A DNA stretch of 64,000 bases from Planctomycetota bacterium (GCA_026692845.1 JAPLNM010000087.1:1-64000); one strand, 5' to 3'. Positions 1 through 9,482 are shown, numbered from the stretch's first letter. Notes: generated from the sequence alone by a model not told the origin. Translations and numbers: made by a program.

Positions 1-1252
1 CGCTTTGGGCCGTCTCGACGATGCAACCATAGCGTTCGAGCAACGCATGGGCATCATTGCGTACACTCTCGTCGGAGTCGACGACCAAGATCCTGCGACT
101 TACGAGTTTCGCGTAGTGTTGGTTGAGTTCCCAATTGGAGGCTGGGTCGTGCGGGACGAGCGATTGACCGATGCTTTGAATCGACTTTTTGATGCTGCGG
201 GCTTTGCTCAAAACACTCCGAAGCTTCGCGACGCTCTCGGGGTCGTGTCCGATGTATTTCTCCATGAGGAAGACCGCATCGAGCAATAGATCGTCGAGGG
301 GAAGCGAGACGGCCGCATGGATCGCATCACAGCTTTGCTGCGCCGCATTGGTGCGCTGGGCGACGAGCAACTCAAGGGTATTGAGCGAAACGGCGACGTC
401 CCGGGCGAAAATCTCAAGAAACTGCTGGTCGCTCTCAGAGAATGCCGCAAGCTTAGGGCTCTCAACATTGATCGTACCGATGACGGCCTCGTGCAAGAGG
501 ATCGGGACGGTCAACGAACTGCGAGCTCCCTTAAAGGCCTCCAAATACATCGGATCGCTTGAGGTGTCTTTGCACAGATAGCTAATCGCATTGGCAGCCA
601 CCCAACCGGTAACTCCATTGTTCGAGGCACTGGCCATGAGCCTTCGATCCGCTGCGGCTTGGTCGATCCCCACCGATAGCAGAGGGATCAAGTTTCCGGT
701 GGATTGCTCGAGCAACCGGATCTCGATGACATCGATGTTCAAAAGGTCTTGCGTGTAATGTCGGATGTTGTCTTTGAGCAGATCGATTCGCTGCTCGACA
801 TCCATCGCGAAAATCTCGTCGGGCTTTAAGTCCGTCAACCGCGCGCCGGCTTGATGGATCGCTGCGAGTTTTTGCTCTTGAAGCACCTCGTCGGTAATGT
901 CCCGGACAATCACGACGATCCTGCTGTCGGATGGATCCGAGACGCCGACGGCTTGGACCTGGAAATACGACGGCTTGGCCGTTGTCTCGTTGGGCTCACG
1001 CTTGAGAATCGCACACGAAACCTGATGATCCTTGAGGCATGCCTCCAAGGGGCATGCCCCAGGGCCTTGGACCTCAGGGTATCCTAGCGCACTGAAGAAA
1101 TCCTCCCCGGCTCGATCGACTCCGCCAAACCAGTCGTTGAACCATTGATTCGCCCAAACAATGGTCCTCGACGGAGCCAGCACGGCGACCCCCTCAGGCA
1201 ATCGGTTGAGTATTTCTTGGGATGCAATCCCAGCCAAATTGATATCTGCCAC
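1..1252 (-). CDS. PAS-GAF-receiver signalling protein, 3' end outside window
   Basis: The minus frame is open from a GTG at 1252 to the left edge, with an in-frame TAA 24 bases upstream of the GTG and a GGGAG purine run about 4 bases before it. The N-terminal part (about 1250-830) reads like a PAS domain (RLPEGVAVLAPSRTIVWAN, then an RDITDEV linker). About 800-350 reads like a GAF domain (GVTGWVAAN, IGTINVESP, FSESDQQFLEIFA). From about 85 to the edge a receiver domain begins (RRILVVDSDESVRNDA) and is cut before its phospho-acceptor. No histidine-kinase core lies between GAF and receiver, so this is a sensor coupled to a receiver, with any output domain beyond the edge. It follows manC on the same strand after 192 bases containing heptamer repeats. 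Domain calls are by eye; the ligand is unknown. Confidence 0.75.
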   Translation of the reverse strand, partial: MADINLAGIASQEILNRLPEGVAVLAPSRTIVWANQWFNDWFGGVDRAGEDFFSALGYPEVQGPGACPLEACLKDHQVSCAILKREPNETTAKPSYFQVQAVGVSDPSDSRIVVIVRDITDEVLQEQKLAAIHQAGARLTDLKPDEIFAMDVEQRIDLLKDNIRHYTQDLLNIDVIEIRLLEQSTGNLIPLLSVGIDQAAADRRLMASASNNGVTGWVAANAISYLCKDTSSDPMYLEAFKGARSSLTVPILLHEAVIGTINVESPKLAAFSESDQQFLEIFARDVAVSLNTLELLVAQRTNAAQQSCDAIHAAVSLPLDDLLLDAVFLMEKYIGHDPESVAKLRSVLSKARSIKKSIQSIGQSLVPHDPASNWELNQHYAKLVSRRILVVDSDESVRNDAHALLERYGCIVETAQS

Positions 1253-1272
1253 ACGTATCTCCCGGCTCCCGG

Positions 1273-1321
1273 CTTACCGCTTACCGCTTACCGCTTACCG
1301 CTTACCGCTTACCGCTTACCG
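1273..1321. repeat. Seven tandem copies of a 7-bp unit (CTTACCG)
   Basis: Exactly seven perfect copies of CTTACCG lie in the 192-base gap between manC and the sensor gene, about 20 bases upstream of the sensor's GTG start. A heptamer array of this kind resembles the short tandemly repeated repetitive sequences described in cyanobacteria. The rest of the gap (1322-1444) shows no gene. Confidence 0.95.
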
Positions 1322-1444
1322 CTTCAAAAAACCGTCCACTGGGACTTCTGGGCAATCGTCAAAAAACTCATTCTTGATTATCAGTTCGTCTTACCAATAT
1401 AGGCTATGGTCGGACCGGATCAACCGCGATGGAAAAAACCGAGG

Positions 1445-2527
1445 CTATAAATACTCCCGAAGGCCCAGTTCCTGGAGCTGTTTGACCACCTCGCGAACCC
1501 TCTCTTCCTCGTGCTTGGGAGCCACCAAAGTCGCATCCTTGGTGTGCACGACAATCACGTCTTGCATCCCGATCGTTACGACCAAATGGTTCGCTTCGGT
1601 GCGAACGATAAGGTTCTTCGAGTCGATGCCCAAAAAAGGCCCCTCGACGGTATTTCCATGGGAATCGGGCTTAAGCAACCTGGACATCGCTTGCCAACTC
1701 CCGACGTCGTCCCACTGAAAAGGCGCTTCGATGACGGCGACTTTCGGATGCCTCTCCATAACCGCATAATCGATGGATTTCCCTTGGATCGCTTCAAAGT
1801 GCTCGACGAATTCCTTCCGGAAATTCGGGGTCCCAATCGCTTGGCCAATTTTCTCAATATGCTCGAACATTTCGGGTTCATAAGACCGCAGGGCATTGAG
1901 AATGGTTTTGGCCGACCATAGGAAAATCCCGCTATTCCAGTAAAAGGTCCCTGCTTGAAAAAACTCCTCAGCGAGCTCTTTTTTTGGCTTTTCACGAAAC
2001 CTCTGGACCTCAAAGGCCGCTACCCCATCGGCTCCGGCCAAGGCCTCGCCTCGCTCGATGTAGCCGAAACTCTCGGCCGCATAGGAAGGTCGGATCCCGA
2101 AGGTCACGATCCGCTCGGGGTCCTGCTCGATAAGCCGCACGCCGGCCTGAATGGCTCGGTGGAATTCGCTCCTGGGTTCAATGACGTGATCCGATGGCAT
2201 GACGATCATCATGCCATCTTTGTCGGCTGCTTGAACCAACGATGCGGCCACGCCGATGCAAGGTGCGGTGTCCCGCTTGACCGGCTCGCCTATGATGTGC
2301 TCGACAGGCACATCGGGCAACTGAGCAACGACCGCATCGACCAATTGAGCGTTGGTGGCTACCAACACATGCTGGTTAGATACCAACCCCGAAAGACGGT
2401 CCAAGGTCGTCTGAAGCATCGAGCGTGGACTGCCGATCTTCAAAAGTTGCTTGGGTACCTCTTGCCGACTGGCGGGCCAAAATCGTGTGCCAGATCCCCC
2501 GGCCATTATCACTGCATGCAGCGTCAT
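1445..2527 (-). CDS. manC: Mannose-1-phosphate guanylyltransferase
   Basis: This enzyme makes GDP-mannose from GTP and mannose-1-phosphate for polysaccharide and glycan synthesis in the cytoplasm. The nucleotide-binding signature is at residues 8-27: MAGGSGTRFWP followed by SRxxxPKQ. Further family blocks are KRDTAPCIGVAA, MPSDHVI, FGIRPSYAAESFGYIERG, FREKP and NSGIFLW. At 360 residues it is the single-domain form, without the C-terminal phosphomannose isomerase domain found in ~470-residue bifunctional enzymes. It starts 22 bases after the UDP-sugar pyrophosphorylase gene, so the two nucleotide-sugar enzymes are probably cotranscribed. Identification of the family is firm. Confidence 0.94.
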   Translation of the reverse strand: MTLHAVIMAGGSGTRFWPASRQEVPKQLLKIGSPRSMLQTTLDRLSGLVSNQHVLVATNAQLVDAVVAQLPDVPVEHIIGEPVKRDTAPCIGVAASLVQAADKDGMMIVMPSDHVIEPRSEFHRAIQAGVRLIEQDPERIVTFGIRPSYAAESFGYIERGEALAGADGVAAFEVQRFREKPKKELAEEFFQAGTFYWNSGIFLWSAKTILNALRSYEPEMFEHIEKIGQAIGTPNFRKEFVEHFEAIQGKSIDYAVMERHPKVAVIEAPFQWDDVGSWQAMSRLLKPDSHGNTVEGPFLGIDSKNLIVRTEANHLVVTIGMQDVIVVHTKDATLVAPKHEEERVREVVKQLQELGLREYL

Positions 2528-2549
2528 CGTTTTTAAGTCTACTCGAAAA

Positions 2550-3965
2550 TCAAGTGAAAAAAGTATCCGAATGGAGGCTCGCCGGCTGTTGAATCCTCGC
2601 TCGAACTTCCTGCTCGTCCCAAGCCCACATGGGGTGGATTTCTACTGAGCAACCATCGTCGACTCGAACTCCCGCATTCCTGAGCCATCCGCGATGGAGA
2701 TTTACCAACGCAGCCTTGCACGTCTCGGGGGTATCGCTGGCCGATCCTATCGCGTTTTTGACCGGAGCAAAGGATTCTGTAGCTAACGATTCGACGACCA
2801 AAGACTTGCTCGCAGCCGGTAGCAAATCGAACACGAATCGCTCAAGCTTGATCGCATTGGGCTTTTCTGGAACATGCGTATTTCCGAATTCATCGACGTA
2901 TCTGACGGCCTTGTGCGCCCGATGAAACGGAAGGGCTTGTGAACTCTGTCCGCACCGCTGAAGAAAGTCGACATCGAATACATGCACGGCGATGTTCCCT
3001 GCCCAAAGCTTCAGCGAACCATCGGAATTGGTTTGCTTGGCTAGCTGCTCTGGCAAATCGCTATACTCGATGATCTGCGTCTTGCCCTGAAGCTTGACCA
3101 CGTTTCCAACCTTTTCGGTCGCAAACCGTTTCTCGACGACCTGCGTGGTCGCTTGGGATTTCGCCAATCGATGCAACCCAATAAGCAACGGGTCGCACGC
3201 ACGGACTAAAGGATTGTCTACCTGCGCATAGAACAAATGCGTGATGCCCCGCTGCTCGGCCCGTTCAAACCAACCCGTTTTGGTCAAAGCTCGGACAATC
3301 CCCCCATGGCCGTCAGGACTCAGGGCGATACTCGAAGTCGATTCCATCAGGATTCGACCCGTCTTGGCATCGATCGCCGGCATCGTGCCTTGCTCAAAAA
3401 TCATCAACTCTTGGTCGTCGAGCCCCAAGTTCGCGTGCTTGGCGAAATACTCTCGGGTCGGCCGATCGGTCGAAGGACCCGTCATTACAAGCAACGGAAT
3501 CGACACCCCAAATTTCTTCATCGCCCCGCGAAGCGAGTCGACATGCATCTGAAAAAGCGTGCGACCCGATACCGGACCGATCGAGTACATCCCCTTGGGC
3601 TGGTCAAACCCTAACCGAGTCCCCTGGCCTCCAGCGACCAGTACCATCGCTACTTGCCCGGCAGCAATCGCACGCGATCCTTCTTGGATCGCTTGCGCAA
3701 GCAACTCCGGGGTTCTTTCAGAAAGCCGAACCGCCTCGGGCGCCTCGGCCAAGGAAGCCAATGGACTCGAATCGCAAAATTGTTGCTCAGAGCTTTCCTG
3801 CGACCCGAACTCTCGACGGATCGCTTCGAAATCGATCTGCGAAATCTGCTCGGCCAGCCCTGCGCGTTGCGACGCATCCAGAACGTCCCAATGCGCCAAC
3901 AAGGAATGATGCTCCGAAGGACACAACGAGCGAAGCGACTCGAGCGTTAGGTCTGTCTGAGGCAT
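2550..3965 (-). CDS. UDPGP-family UTP:sugar-1-phosphate uridylyltransferase
   Basis: A 471-residue nucleotidyltransferase of the eukaryote-like UDPGP/UAP1 family, not the short bacterial GalU type. The signature is at residues 107-125 (MVLVAGGQGTRLGFDQPKG), followed by MTGPSTDRPTREYF, FEQGTMPAID, SPDGHGGIVRAL and FYAQVDNPLV. The size and the FxQGxxPAxD and GxGG blocks fit a UDP-N-acetylglucosamine pyrophosphorylase or a broad UDP-sugar pyrophosphorylase; sequence alone does not settle the sugar. The ATG is two bases beyond the FKBP stop codon (3968) on the same strand, implying translational coupling. Likely cytoplasmic, feeding glycan precursors together with ManC. Confidence 0.88.
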   Translation of the reverse strand: MPQTDLTLESLRSLCPSEHHSLLAHWDVLDASQRAGLAEQISQIDFEAIRREFGSQESSEQQFCDSSPLASLAEAPEAVRLSERTPELLAQAIQEGSRAIAAGQVAMVLVAGGQGTRLGFDQPKGMYSIGPVSGRTLFQMHVDSLRGAMKKFGVSIPLLVMTGPSTDRPTREYFAKHANLGLDDQELMIFEQGTMPAIDAKTGRILMESTSSIALSPDGHGGIVRALTKTGWFERAEQRGITHLFYAQVDNPLVRACDPLLIGLHRLAKSQATTQVVEKRFATEKVGNVVKLQGKTQIIEYSDLPEQLAKQTNSDGSLKLWAGNIAVHVFDVDFLQRCGQSSQALPFHRAHKAVRYVDEFGNTHVPEKPNAIKLERFVFDLLPAASKSLVVESLATESFAPVKNAIGSASDTPETCKAALVNLHRGWLRNAGVRVDDGCSVEIHPMWAWDEQEVRARIQQPASLHSDTFFT

Positions 3966-3967
3966 CG

Positions 3968-4720
3968 CTATTTGACGTCGAGCAATTCGACTTCGAATAC
4001 CAACAACTCGTTAGGCCCAATGTCGGCCCCAGCGCCGCGCTCGCCATAAGCCAATCCGGGCGGAATGAACAACTTCCACTTGTCGCCTACCTTCATCCGC
4101 TGCAAGGCCTCGGTCCAACCAGGAATCACTCCATTGACTGGGAACTCAATCGGCTCTCCTCGTGCAATCGAGCTATCAAAGACCTTGCCGCTGAGCAACT
4201 TGCCCTCATAGTGAACCTTCACCGTGCTTGTCAACGTCGGGGTCTTGCCCTTGCCAGCCTGAAGCGAAAGATATTGCAGTCCAGACTTGGTCGTCTGGAC
4301 CCCTTCTTTGTCCTTGTTTGCCTTGAGATATTCATTAGCCTTCTCAAGATTCTTTCGGCTCTTGTCGATCATCCTTGCCTTGACCCGCTCCTGCAATCCA
4401 GTCATCGCCTGCTGGATCTGCTGCTCGTTGAGCTTGCCCTTTTCAGCCAGCCCATCGGTAAAACCGGCCATCAATTCCTGAATGTCAAAGTCCTCGACTG
4501 CCAGTCCACTCGAAGCCATGTCCTTACCAACTTGAAATCCTAATGCATAGCTTTTGGGATCTTTCAAACCGGTGTCTGCTTGAGCTGGCACGATGACCTT
4601 GGGTGTTTCTTGAGCAACAATTGGATTCGGGACATTGACGATAAAAAAAGCCGCAAACGATCCGAGCACACTGGCTCGAATCATGCGGGCTTGTTTGCGA
4701 TTCAAAGGCATGGCTTGCAT
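3968..4720 (-). CDS. Exported FKBP-type peptidyl-prolyl cis-trans isomerase
   Basis: A 250-residue protein in the FkpA/Mip layout. It has an N-terminal signal segment (basic MPLNRKQARMIRAS, then a hydrophobic stretch ending near VAQ, about residue 37), a helical FKBP-N dimerisation region (about 50-150, with YALGFQVGKDMA), and a C-terminal FKBP domain (about 160-250) with VHYEGKLLSGKVFDSS, GVIPGWTEALQRMKVGDKWKLFIPP and LAYGERG. It would fold proteins in the periplasm-like compartment. Met codons at 4720, 4711 and 4684 are all possible starts; the first two keep the full signal peptide. It is the first gene of the minus-strand run and is divergent from the dehydrogenase gene. Confidence 0.92.
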   Translation of the reverse strand: MQAMPLNRKQARMIRASVLGSFAAFFIVNVPNPIVAQETPKVIVPAQADTGLKDPKSYALGFQVGKDMASSGLAVEDFDIQELMAGFTDGLAEKGKLNEQQIQQAMTGLQERVKARMIDKSRKNLEKANEYLKANKDKEGVQTTKSGLQYLSLQAGKGKTPTLTSTVKVHYEGKLLSGKVFDSSIARGEPIEFPVNGVIPGWTEALQRMKVGDKWKLFIPPGLAYGERGAGADIGPNELLVFEVELLDVK

Positions 4721-4878
4721 GGTTTCCTTCCACCGATGGATTACAATGGCTCGGGCCGCGTTCCATTTTCTGGAAAACCCGCGATTCCCTCGAACAAAAG
4801 ACTAGCCGACTAAGCCCATTTTTTATAGTCCATTCCTATCAAAAACAGCTCGATAAGGCATCGAAAGGCATTGAAATT

Positions 4879-5910
4879 GTGAAGGCTCTCCTACTGACCG
4901 AAGTAAAAAAACTCCAAGTCGTCGAATTGCCCGAGCCGACCTGCGGACCCGGCGACCTTCTGGTCGAAGTCAAAGCCTGTGGTATCTGTGGCAGCGATAT
5001 CCACGGTTTTGACGGAAGTTCCGGCCGACGGATCCCCCCTCTGGTCATGGGACACGAAGCAGCCGGGATCGTCCAAGCCGTCGGTCAAGATGTACGAGGC
5101 TTCCATGTCGGTGACCGCGTCACCTTCGACTCGACGGTCTCTTGTGGTACTTGCCACTTTTGCCGCAAAGGCTCGATCAACCTCTGCGAAAACCGCCAAG
5201 TCCTAGGCGTATCGTGCAATGAGTTTCGTCGACAAGGTGCCTTCGCCGAACTCGTCAGCGTCCCCCAAAATATCGCTTACCATATCCCTGATTCGCTCCC
5301 ATTCGAACACGCCGCAATGATCGAAGCCGTCTCAATCGCCGTGCACGCAACGAACCGTACCCCAAGAAGCATCGGTGGCTCGGTCGTCGTCGTCGGTGCA
5401 GGGATGATCGGACTGCTTTGCATCCAAACCCTCAAAATTGCAGGGTTCTCCAAAATCATCGCCGTCGATCTCGAAGACGAAAAACTCCAACTCGCAAAGA
5501 CTCTCGGCGCAACGCACACCATCAACGCGCGAACCCAAGACCCCCTAAGCTTGGTCCTAGAATGGACCGACCAACGCGGGGCCGATGCGGCCATGGAAGT
5601 CGTCGGTGCGAATAAACCGGTAAATACTTGCTTCCAAGTCGTACGACGAGGTGGTTCGGTCACCCTGGTCGGAAATCTGACCCCCACCGTCGAACTTCCA
5701 CTGCAAACCGTCGTGACCCGCGAACTTTCTGTCTATGGATCCTGTGCCTCCAACGGCGAAATCCCTCAGTGCATCGAACTGCTCGCCTCGGGTGCTATCC
5801 GTGTCGCCCCACTGATCACCGCGACGACCGACCTGGAAAATACACCGAAATGGTTCGATCGCCTCTACGCTGGCGAAAAAGGAGCGATGAAGGTCATCGT
5901 TACGCCCTGA
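4879..5910 (+). CDS. Zinc-dependent medium-chain alcohol/polyol dehydrogenase
   Basis: A 343-residue MDR-family oxidoreductase close in layout to galactitol-1-phosphate, sorbitol or threonine dehydrogenases. The catalytic zinc ligands are visible as CGICGSD (Cys37) and GHE (His59, Glu60). The structural zinc site has four cysteines (89, 92, 95, 103) in CGTCHFC...NLC. A Rossmann NAD(P) motif follows (VVVVGAGMIGLL), with acidic D/E residues after beta-2 (VDLEDEK) favouring NAD. The start is GTG at 4879; the downstream residues match the usual MKALLL family start. It stands alone between divergent FKBP and convergent pheT. The substrate cannot be read from the sequence. Confidence 0.88.
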   Translation: MKALLLTEVKKLQVVELPEPTCGPGDLLVEVKACGICGSDIHGFDGSSGRRIPPLVMGHEAAGIVQAVGQDVRGFHVGDRVTFDSTVSCGTCHFCRKGSINLCENRQVLGVSCNEFRRQGAFAELVSVPQNIAYHIPDSLPFEHAAMIEAVSIAVHATNRTPRSIGGSVVVVGAGMIGLLCIQTLKIAGFSKIIAVDLEDEKLQLAKTLGATHTINARTQDPLSLVLEWTDQRGADAAMEVVGANKPVNTCFQVVRRGGSVTLVGNLTPTVELPLQTVVTRELSVYGSCASNGEIPQCIELLASGAIRVAPLITATTDLENTPKWFDRLYAGEKGAMKVIVTP

Positions 5911-5954
5911 GCCAACAAAAGCCCCGCTTGAATGCTCCTAAGGCAAGCAACCGA

Positions 5955-8021
5955 CTAACTGGCCAAGAGCTTGGCGCCCTGCTGGGCCGCACAAGCCGAT
6001 ACCACGCTCGTTACGACCGTATCGGCCTGCTCTCCCTTGAGCGTCTCGCTGTCGCTCTGGATCTTTAGGGTCAAAAGCACTCGCTTTTTTCCCTCCCCAT
6101 CCCGCTTGGTGTCCCGGTAAATCTCTCGAAACACCACCTCTTTGCAAAGCTCCCCAGCAGACTGCTCGATCGTCGCTCGGATCTGACCCCAACGCACGCT
6201 CTCGTCGACGACAAAGTTCAAATCGCGAAGGATGGCCGGGTAAGGACTCAAAGCTCGAAGCTTTGGTACCGATCGGGCCGAGGCGAGCAACAGGTCCAAG
6301 TCCAATTCGCCAACGGCTACCGGCCCATCAATCTTGTTGGCTTGCACCAACGCTCTGCTCAACGATCCTACCCAAGCGACCATCGATCCTTGGAGGAACC
6401 AAGCGATCGAACTTCCCTTGTCCAAGAAATCGAAGTCGACCAAACGCTCTTCGAGCACAGGTCCCTCATGGCCCCAGACCCGATCGATCATCTCCTCAAA
6501 AACCCCACGGACCACGCGAGGCTCAGACTCCGCGATGCAACCGAAATTGTATTGCTCCTTGGGCAGCGCGTCGCCTTGCGATAAATACACATTGGCCGTC
6601 TCGAATAACCTTACATCGCGATTCGATTGCGATTGGTTGTGGAGCCTTGCGGCAATCAAACTCGGGATCAACGATCGCCTAAGATTGCTGGCTCCTTCGA
6701 GCAATGGGACAAAGGTCCCGAGCGGATCTTGGTTCGTCCACGGAGAAATGCGATCGATTGGCGTTTTTCCAATCAAACTCGGATTGAGCGTCTCGCTGAA
6801 TCCCGACGCACAGGCGATCGATCGGACCGTGAACATCATCGTGTCCTTCGGGCGACGCGCCGAGGCGACCATCGGTACCATCGCATCCTCAGGGATCGCC
6901 TCGTAACCATGCACTCTGGCGATCTCCTCGATCAAATCGATCTCGCGCGTCAGATCCTGTCGGAACGACGGAGCCAGAGCCACAAGCGATTCCTCCTGGG
7001 ATTCGACCGTACAACCCAGCCGCCTGAGAATGTCCTGACTCTGGGCCCATGGCACCTCGATCCCAAGCACACGACTTACCCGCGATCGCCGCAATTCGAC
7101 CCTCGAAGGCAACCTCGGTTCAGGATGGGTGTCGATGAGTCCATCGAGCAATTCGCCTCCAGCGAACTGAAGAATCCATTGGCAGCAACGTAGCGAAGCG
7201 AAATCCAATCCGTCAGGATCGATGCGACGCTCGAATCGATGCGATGAAGCAGAATGCAACTTGAGCTTGCGGGCCGTCCGCCGGATCGACATCGGCTCAA
7301 ACGACGCAGCTTCGATCAGCAAATCCACCGTCGATTCGGTTACCTCACTGTCCAAACCTCCCATCACCCCACCTAGCGCCAAAGCGTTTTTGGTGTCAGC
7401 GATGACCACCATCTGGGGATCTAACACGTAGTTGCGATGATCGATCGCTTGGAAATTTTCTTTGTCGGCCGCAGGTCGTACAATGATCCGTCTAGATGCC
7501 ACGCGATCCAGATCAAACGCATGCAAAGGCTGACCGCACTCCATCATCACATAGTTGGTCGCATCGACCACATTGTTGATCGGTCGAATCCCAATCGTTC
7601 GCAATCGCTTAGCAAACCACTCCGGACTCGGGCCGATCTTCACGCCGCGCAGGACTCGAACCGTGTACCGAGGACAAGCCTCCGGAAAAAGATTCTCTAC
7701 CTCAAGCACCTCGCGCACTGTCTGCTTGGAAACCGGCTGCTTGGAAACCGGCTGCTTGGAAACCGGCTGCTTGGAAACCGGTAGATCAACCGATGGAAGC
7801 TTCAACGGGAGTGAATACAAAACGGCAGCCTCTCGCGCGATGCCGATATGTCCCAAGCAATCGGCGCGGTTGCTCGTAACCTCCAGGTCGATCACAGGGA
7901 CTCCTTCGACCCACTGAGTGCTCTCGTGATTGAGCCCCGACAAAGCCCAGCGTTCAACGACCTGTTCGATCGACGCATCGAGCTTTACGTAATCGGCAAG
8001 CCATTCCCAAGATATCAACAT
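5955..8021 (-). CDS. pheT: Phenylalanyl-tRNA synthetase beta subunit (short form)
   Basis: Partner of PheS in charging tRNA-Phe. At 688 residues it is about 100 shorter than the usual ~800. After the N-terminal strand (MLISWEWLADYVKL) it passes directly to the VIDLEVTSNRADCLGHIGIARE block, so the EMAP-II-like tRNA-binding domain normally inserted at about residues 40-150 is absent. The B3/B4 editing region (DATNYVMMECGQPLHAFD, LALGGVMGG), the B5 region, the synthetase-like core and the C-terminal FDX-ACB domain (SPYPAILRDLNFVVDESV) remain. A four-copy PVSKQ repeat sits between the first block and B3. It lies 19 bases downstream of pheS in the same operon. Confidence 0.95.
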   Translation of the reverse strand: MLISWEWLADYVKLDASIEQVVERWALSGLNHESTQWVEGVPVIDLEVTSNRADCLGHIGIAREAAVLYSLPLKLPSVDLPVSKQPVSKQPVSKQPVSKQTVREVLEVENLFPEACPRYTVRVLRGVKIGPSPEWFAKRLRTIGIRPINNVVDATNYVMMECGQPLHAFDLDRVASRRIIVRPAADKENFQAIDHRNYVLDPQMVVIADTKNALALGGVMGGLDSEVTESTVDLLIEAASFEPMSIRRTARKLKLHSASSHRFERRIDPDGLDFASLRCCQWILQFAGGELLDGLIDTHPEPRLPSRVELRRSRVSRVLGIEVPWAQSQDILRRLGCTVESQEESLVALAPSFRQDLTREIDLIEEIARVHGYEAIPEDAMVPMVASARRPKDTMMFTVRSIACASGFSETLNPSLIGKTPIDRISPWTNQDPLGTFVPLLEGASNLRRSLIPSLIAARLHNQSQSNRDVRLFETANVYLSQGDALPKEQYNFGCIAESEPRVVRGVFEEMIDRVWGHEGPVLEERLVDFDFLDKGSSIAWFLQGSMVAWVGSLSRALVQANKIDGPVAVGELDLDLLLASARSVPKLRALSPYPAILRDLNFVVDESVRWGQIRATIEQSAGELCKEVVFREIYRDTKRDGEGKKRVLLTLKIQSDSETLKGEQADTVVTSVVSACAAQQGAKLLAS
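7722..7781. repeat. Four perfect 15-bp tandem repeats inside pheT
   Basis: Four identical copies of a 15-bp unit (CTGCTTGGAAACCGG on the plus strand). On the coding strand they give PVSKQ four times, about residues 80-100 of PheT. The unit is a multiple of three, so copy-number change would not break the frame. The repeat lies in a linker between conserved blocks. Confidence 0.97.
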
Positions 8022-8040
8022 GTCTCAACCCGCTTAGCGA

Positions 8041-9099
8041 TCAGGTAGCAAACTGGCGCAAGAAACGAACGTCACTGCGGTACAAGTCCCGAATATCCGT
8101 AATCCCAAAGCGTCGCATGCATAAGCGTTCGACCCCCAGACCGAATGCAAAGCCTGACCAGACCTCCGGATCGATCCCCACGGCTTGAAAGACATTCGGG
8201 TCGACCATCCCGGCTCCACCAAACTCGATCCACTGACCATTCCACCAATAGTCAACCTCGACACTCGGCTCGGTAAACGGAAAAAACGATGGACGAAATC
8301 GAATGTTGACATCTCCCCCGAGATAGCTTGTAGCGAACAATCGCAAGACGCTCTTAAGCTGCGCCATCGTCACGTTGCGATCGACCCACAATCCCTCCAT
8401 CTGATGGAACATAGGAAAGTGCGTCGCATCGGGCGCATCGGGCCGGTATACCCGCCCGAGCGATATGATCCGCAGTGGCAACGGCTGTGTCTCCATGACC
8501 CGGATCTGGACGGTACTGGTCTGACTGCGTAGCAAGCGAGCCGGCTGCGCGCTTTGAGTCGTTCGCCCTGCCAGAATCGGTGCCGATGCTTTCGCAGTGG
8601 CCAAATAGAAGTTGTCCAGAGGATCTCGCGCCGGATGGTCCTCGGGAATGTTCAAGGCCACAAAGTTGTGCCAAGGATCCTCGATCTCCGGGCCCTCGGT
8701 GACATTGAAACCCAAACGACCCATAATCTCTTTGAGGTGCTCCAGAGATTGTGTGATCGGGTGGATGGTTCCTAGATTAGGTCGAAGCCCAGGAAGTGTT
8801 GGATCGAACGACGGTCCTATCGACTCCTGGACGCCCGAAACCCCGAGCCTCTGTGCGGCTTGCGCCAAAGCTTCTTCGATTCCGTCGCGAACCTCGTTAA
8901 AACGCTTTCCCGCAGCCGGCTTGTCCTTGCCCTCAATGCCCGCAAGCATCTTTTGAACCGACTTGAGTGCTCCGCTCTTGGCTCCCGTGTACTTGACACG
9001 CAACTGCTCGAGCGCCTCGGCCGAATCGACGGTTTCTAAGCACGCCCGGGCCTCGCCGAGCATGCTGTCTAATGCAGTTAGAAATTGATCCAGCGCCAT
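8041..9099 (-). CDS. pheS: Phenylalanyl-tRNA synthetase alpha subunit
   Basis: Catalytic subunit of the PheST tetramer, 352 residues, normal for the family. An N-terminal coiled region (about 1-85) is followed by the class II catalytic core: motif-2 region ([27 protein letters not shown]), [29 protein letters not shown], and motif 3 with the family C-terminus ([22 protein letters not shown]). It sits between rplT and pheT on the minus strand with short gaps (17 bases to rplT), the conserved order rpmI-rplT-pheS-pheT. Assignment is firm. Confidence 0.97.
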   Translation of the reverse strand: MALDQFLTALDSMLGEARACLETVDSAEALEQLRVKYTGAKSGALKSVQKMLAGIEGKDKPAAGKRFNEVRDGIEEALAQAAQRLGVSGVQESIGPSFDPTLPGLRPNLGTIHPITQSLEHLKEIMGRLGFNVTEGPEIEDPWHNFVALNIPEDHPARDPLDNFYLATAKASAPILAGRTTQSAQPARLLRSQTSTVQIRVMETQPLPLRIISLGRVYRPDAPDATHFPMFHQMEGLWVDRNVTMAQLKSVLRLFATSYLGGDVNIRFRPSFFPFTEPSVEVDYWWNGQWIEFGGAGMVDPNVFQAVGIDPEVWSGFAFGLGVERLCMRRFGITDIRDLYRSDVRFLRQFAT

Positions 9100-9116
9100 A
9101 AAGTCCGCCGGTGGTC

Positions 9117-9482
9117 TTAAGCTGACTTTTTGGCCAACGCGTCCCTGACGGCAACGACGACGACTTCAAAGCCGCTCGGATCGTGGATCGCCATCTCGGA
9201 AAGCTGCTTTCGATCGAGCTCGATATTGGCCAAGTTCAGGCCGTTGATGAATTGGCTGTAGCGAATACCGTGCAGACGAGCCGCTGCATTCAGTCGAGTG
9301 ATCCAAAGGCGGCGGAAGTCACGACGACGACGGCGACGGTCACGGTAAGCAAACCGACCTGCACGTACGAGATTCTCCTTGGCGGTCCGATAAAGCCTAC
9401 GACGGCCGCCGACGTAACCCTCGGCGCGTTGAAACATGCGCCGTTTCGCCTGACGGCGTGCTGAACCCTTACGTGTTCTCAT
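9117..9482 (-). CDS. rplT: 50S ribosomal protein L20
   Basis: A 121-residue, highly basic L20. Recognisable blocks include [20 protein letters not shown], the [23 protein letters not shown] segment and [24 protein letters not shown]. It binds 23S rRNA early in 50S assembly and in some bacteria represses its own operon by binding the leader mRNA. The 137-base gap to rpmI is long enough for such a control element, though I see no convincing L20-binding structure. Same strand as rpmI, pheS and pheT. Confidence 0.97.
   Translation of the reverse strand: MRTRKGSARRQAKRRMFQRAEGYVGGRRRLYRTAKENLVRAGRFAYRDRRRRRRDFRRLWITRLNAAARLHGIRYSQFINGLNLANIELDRKQLSEMAIHDPSGFEVVVVAVRDALAKKSA

Noticed and set aside
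1145-1402. Open frames reading LPLTAYRLPLTAYR across the heptamer array
   Set aside because: Simple translation of a 7-bp repeat in several frames; the real gene lies on the other strand and begins after the array.
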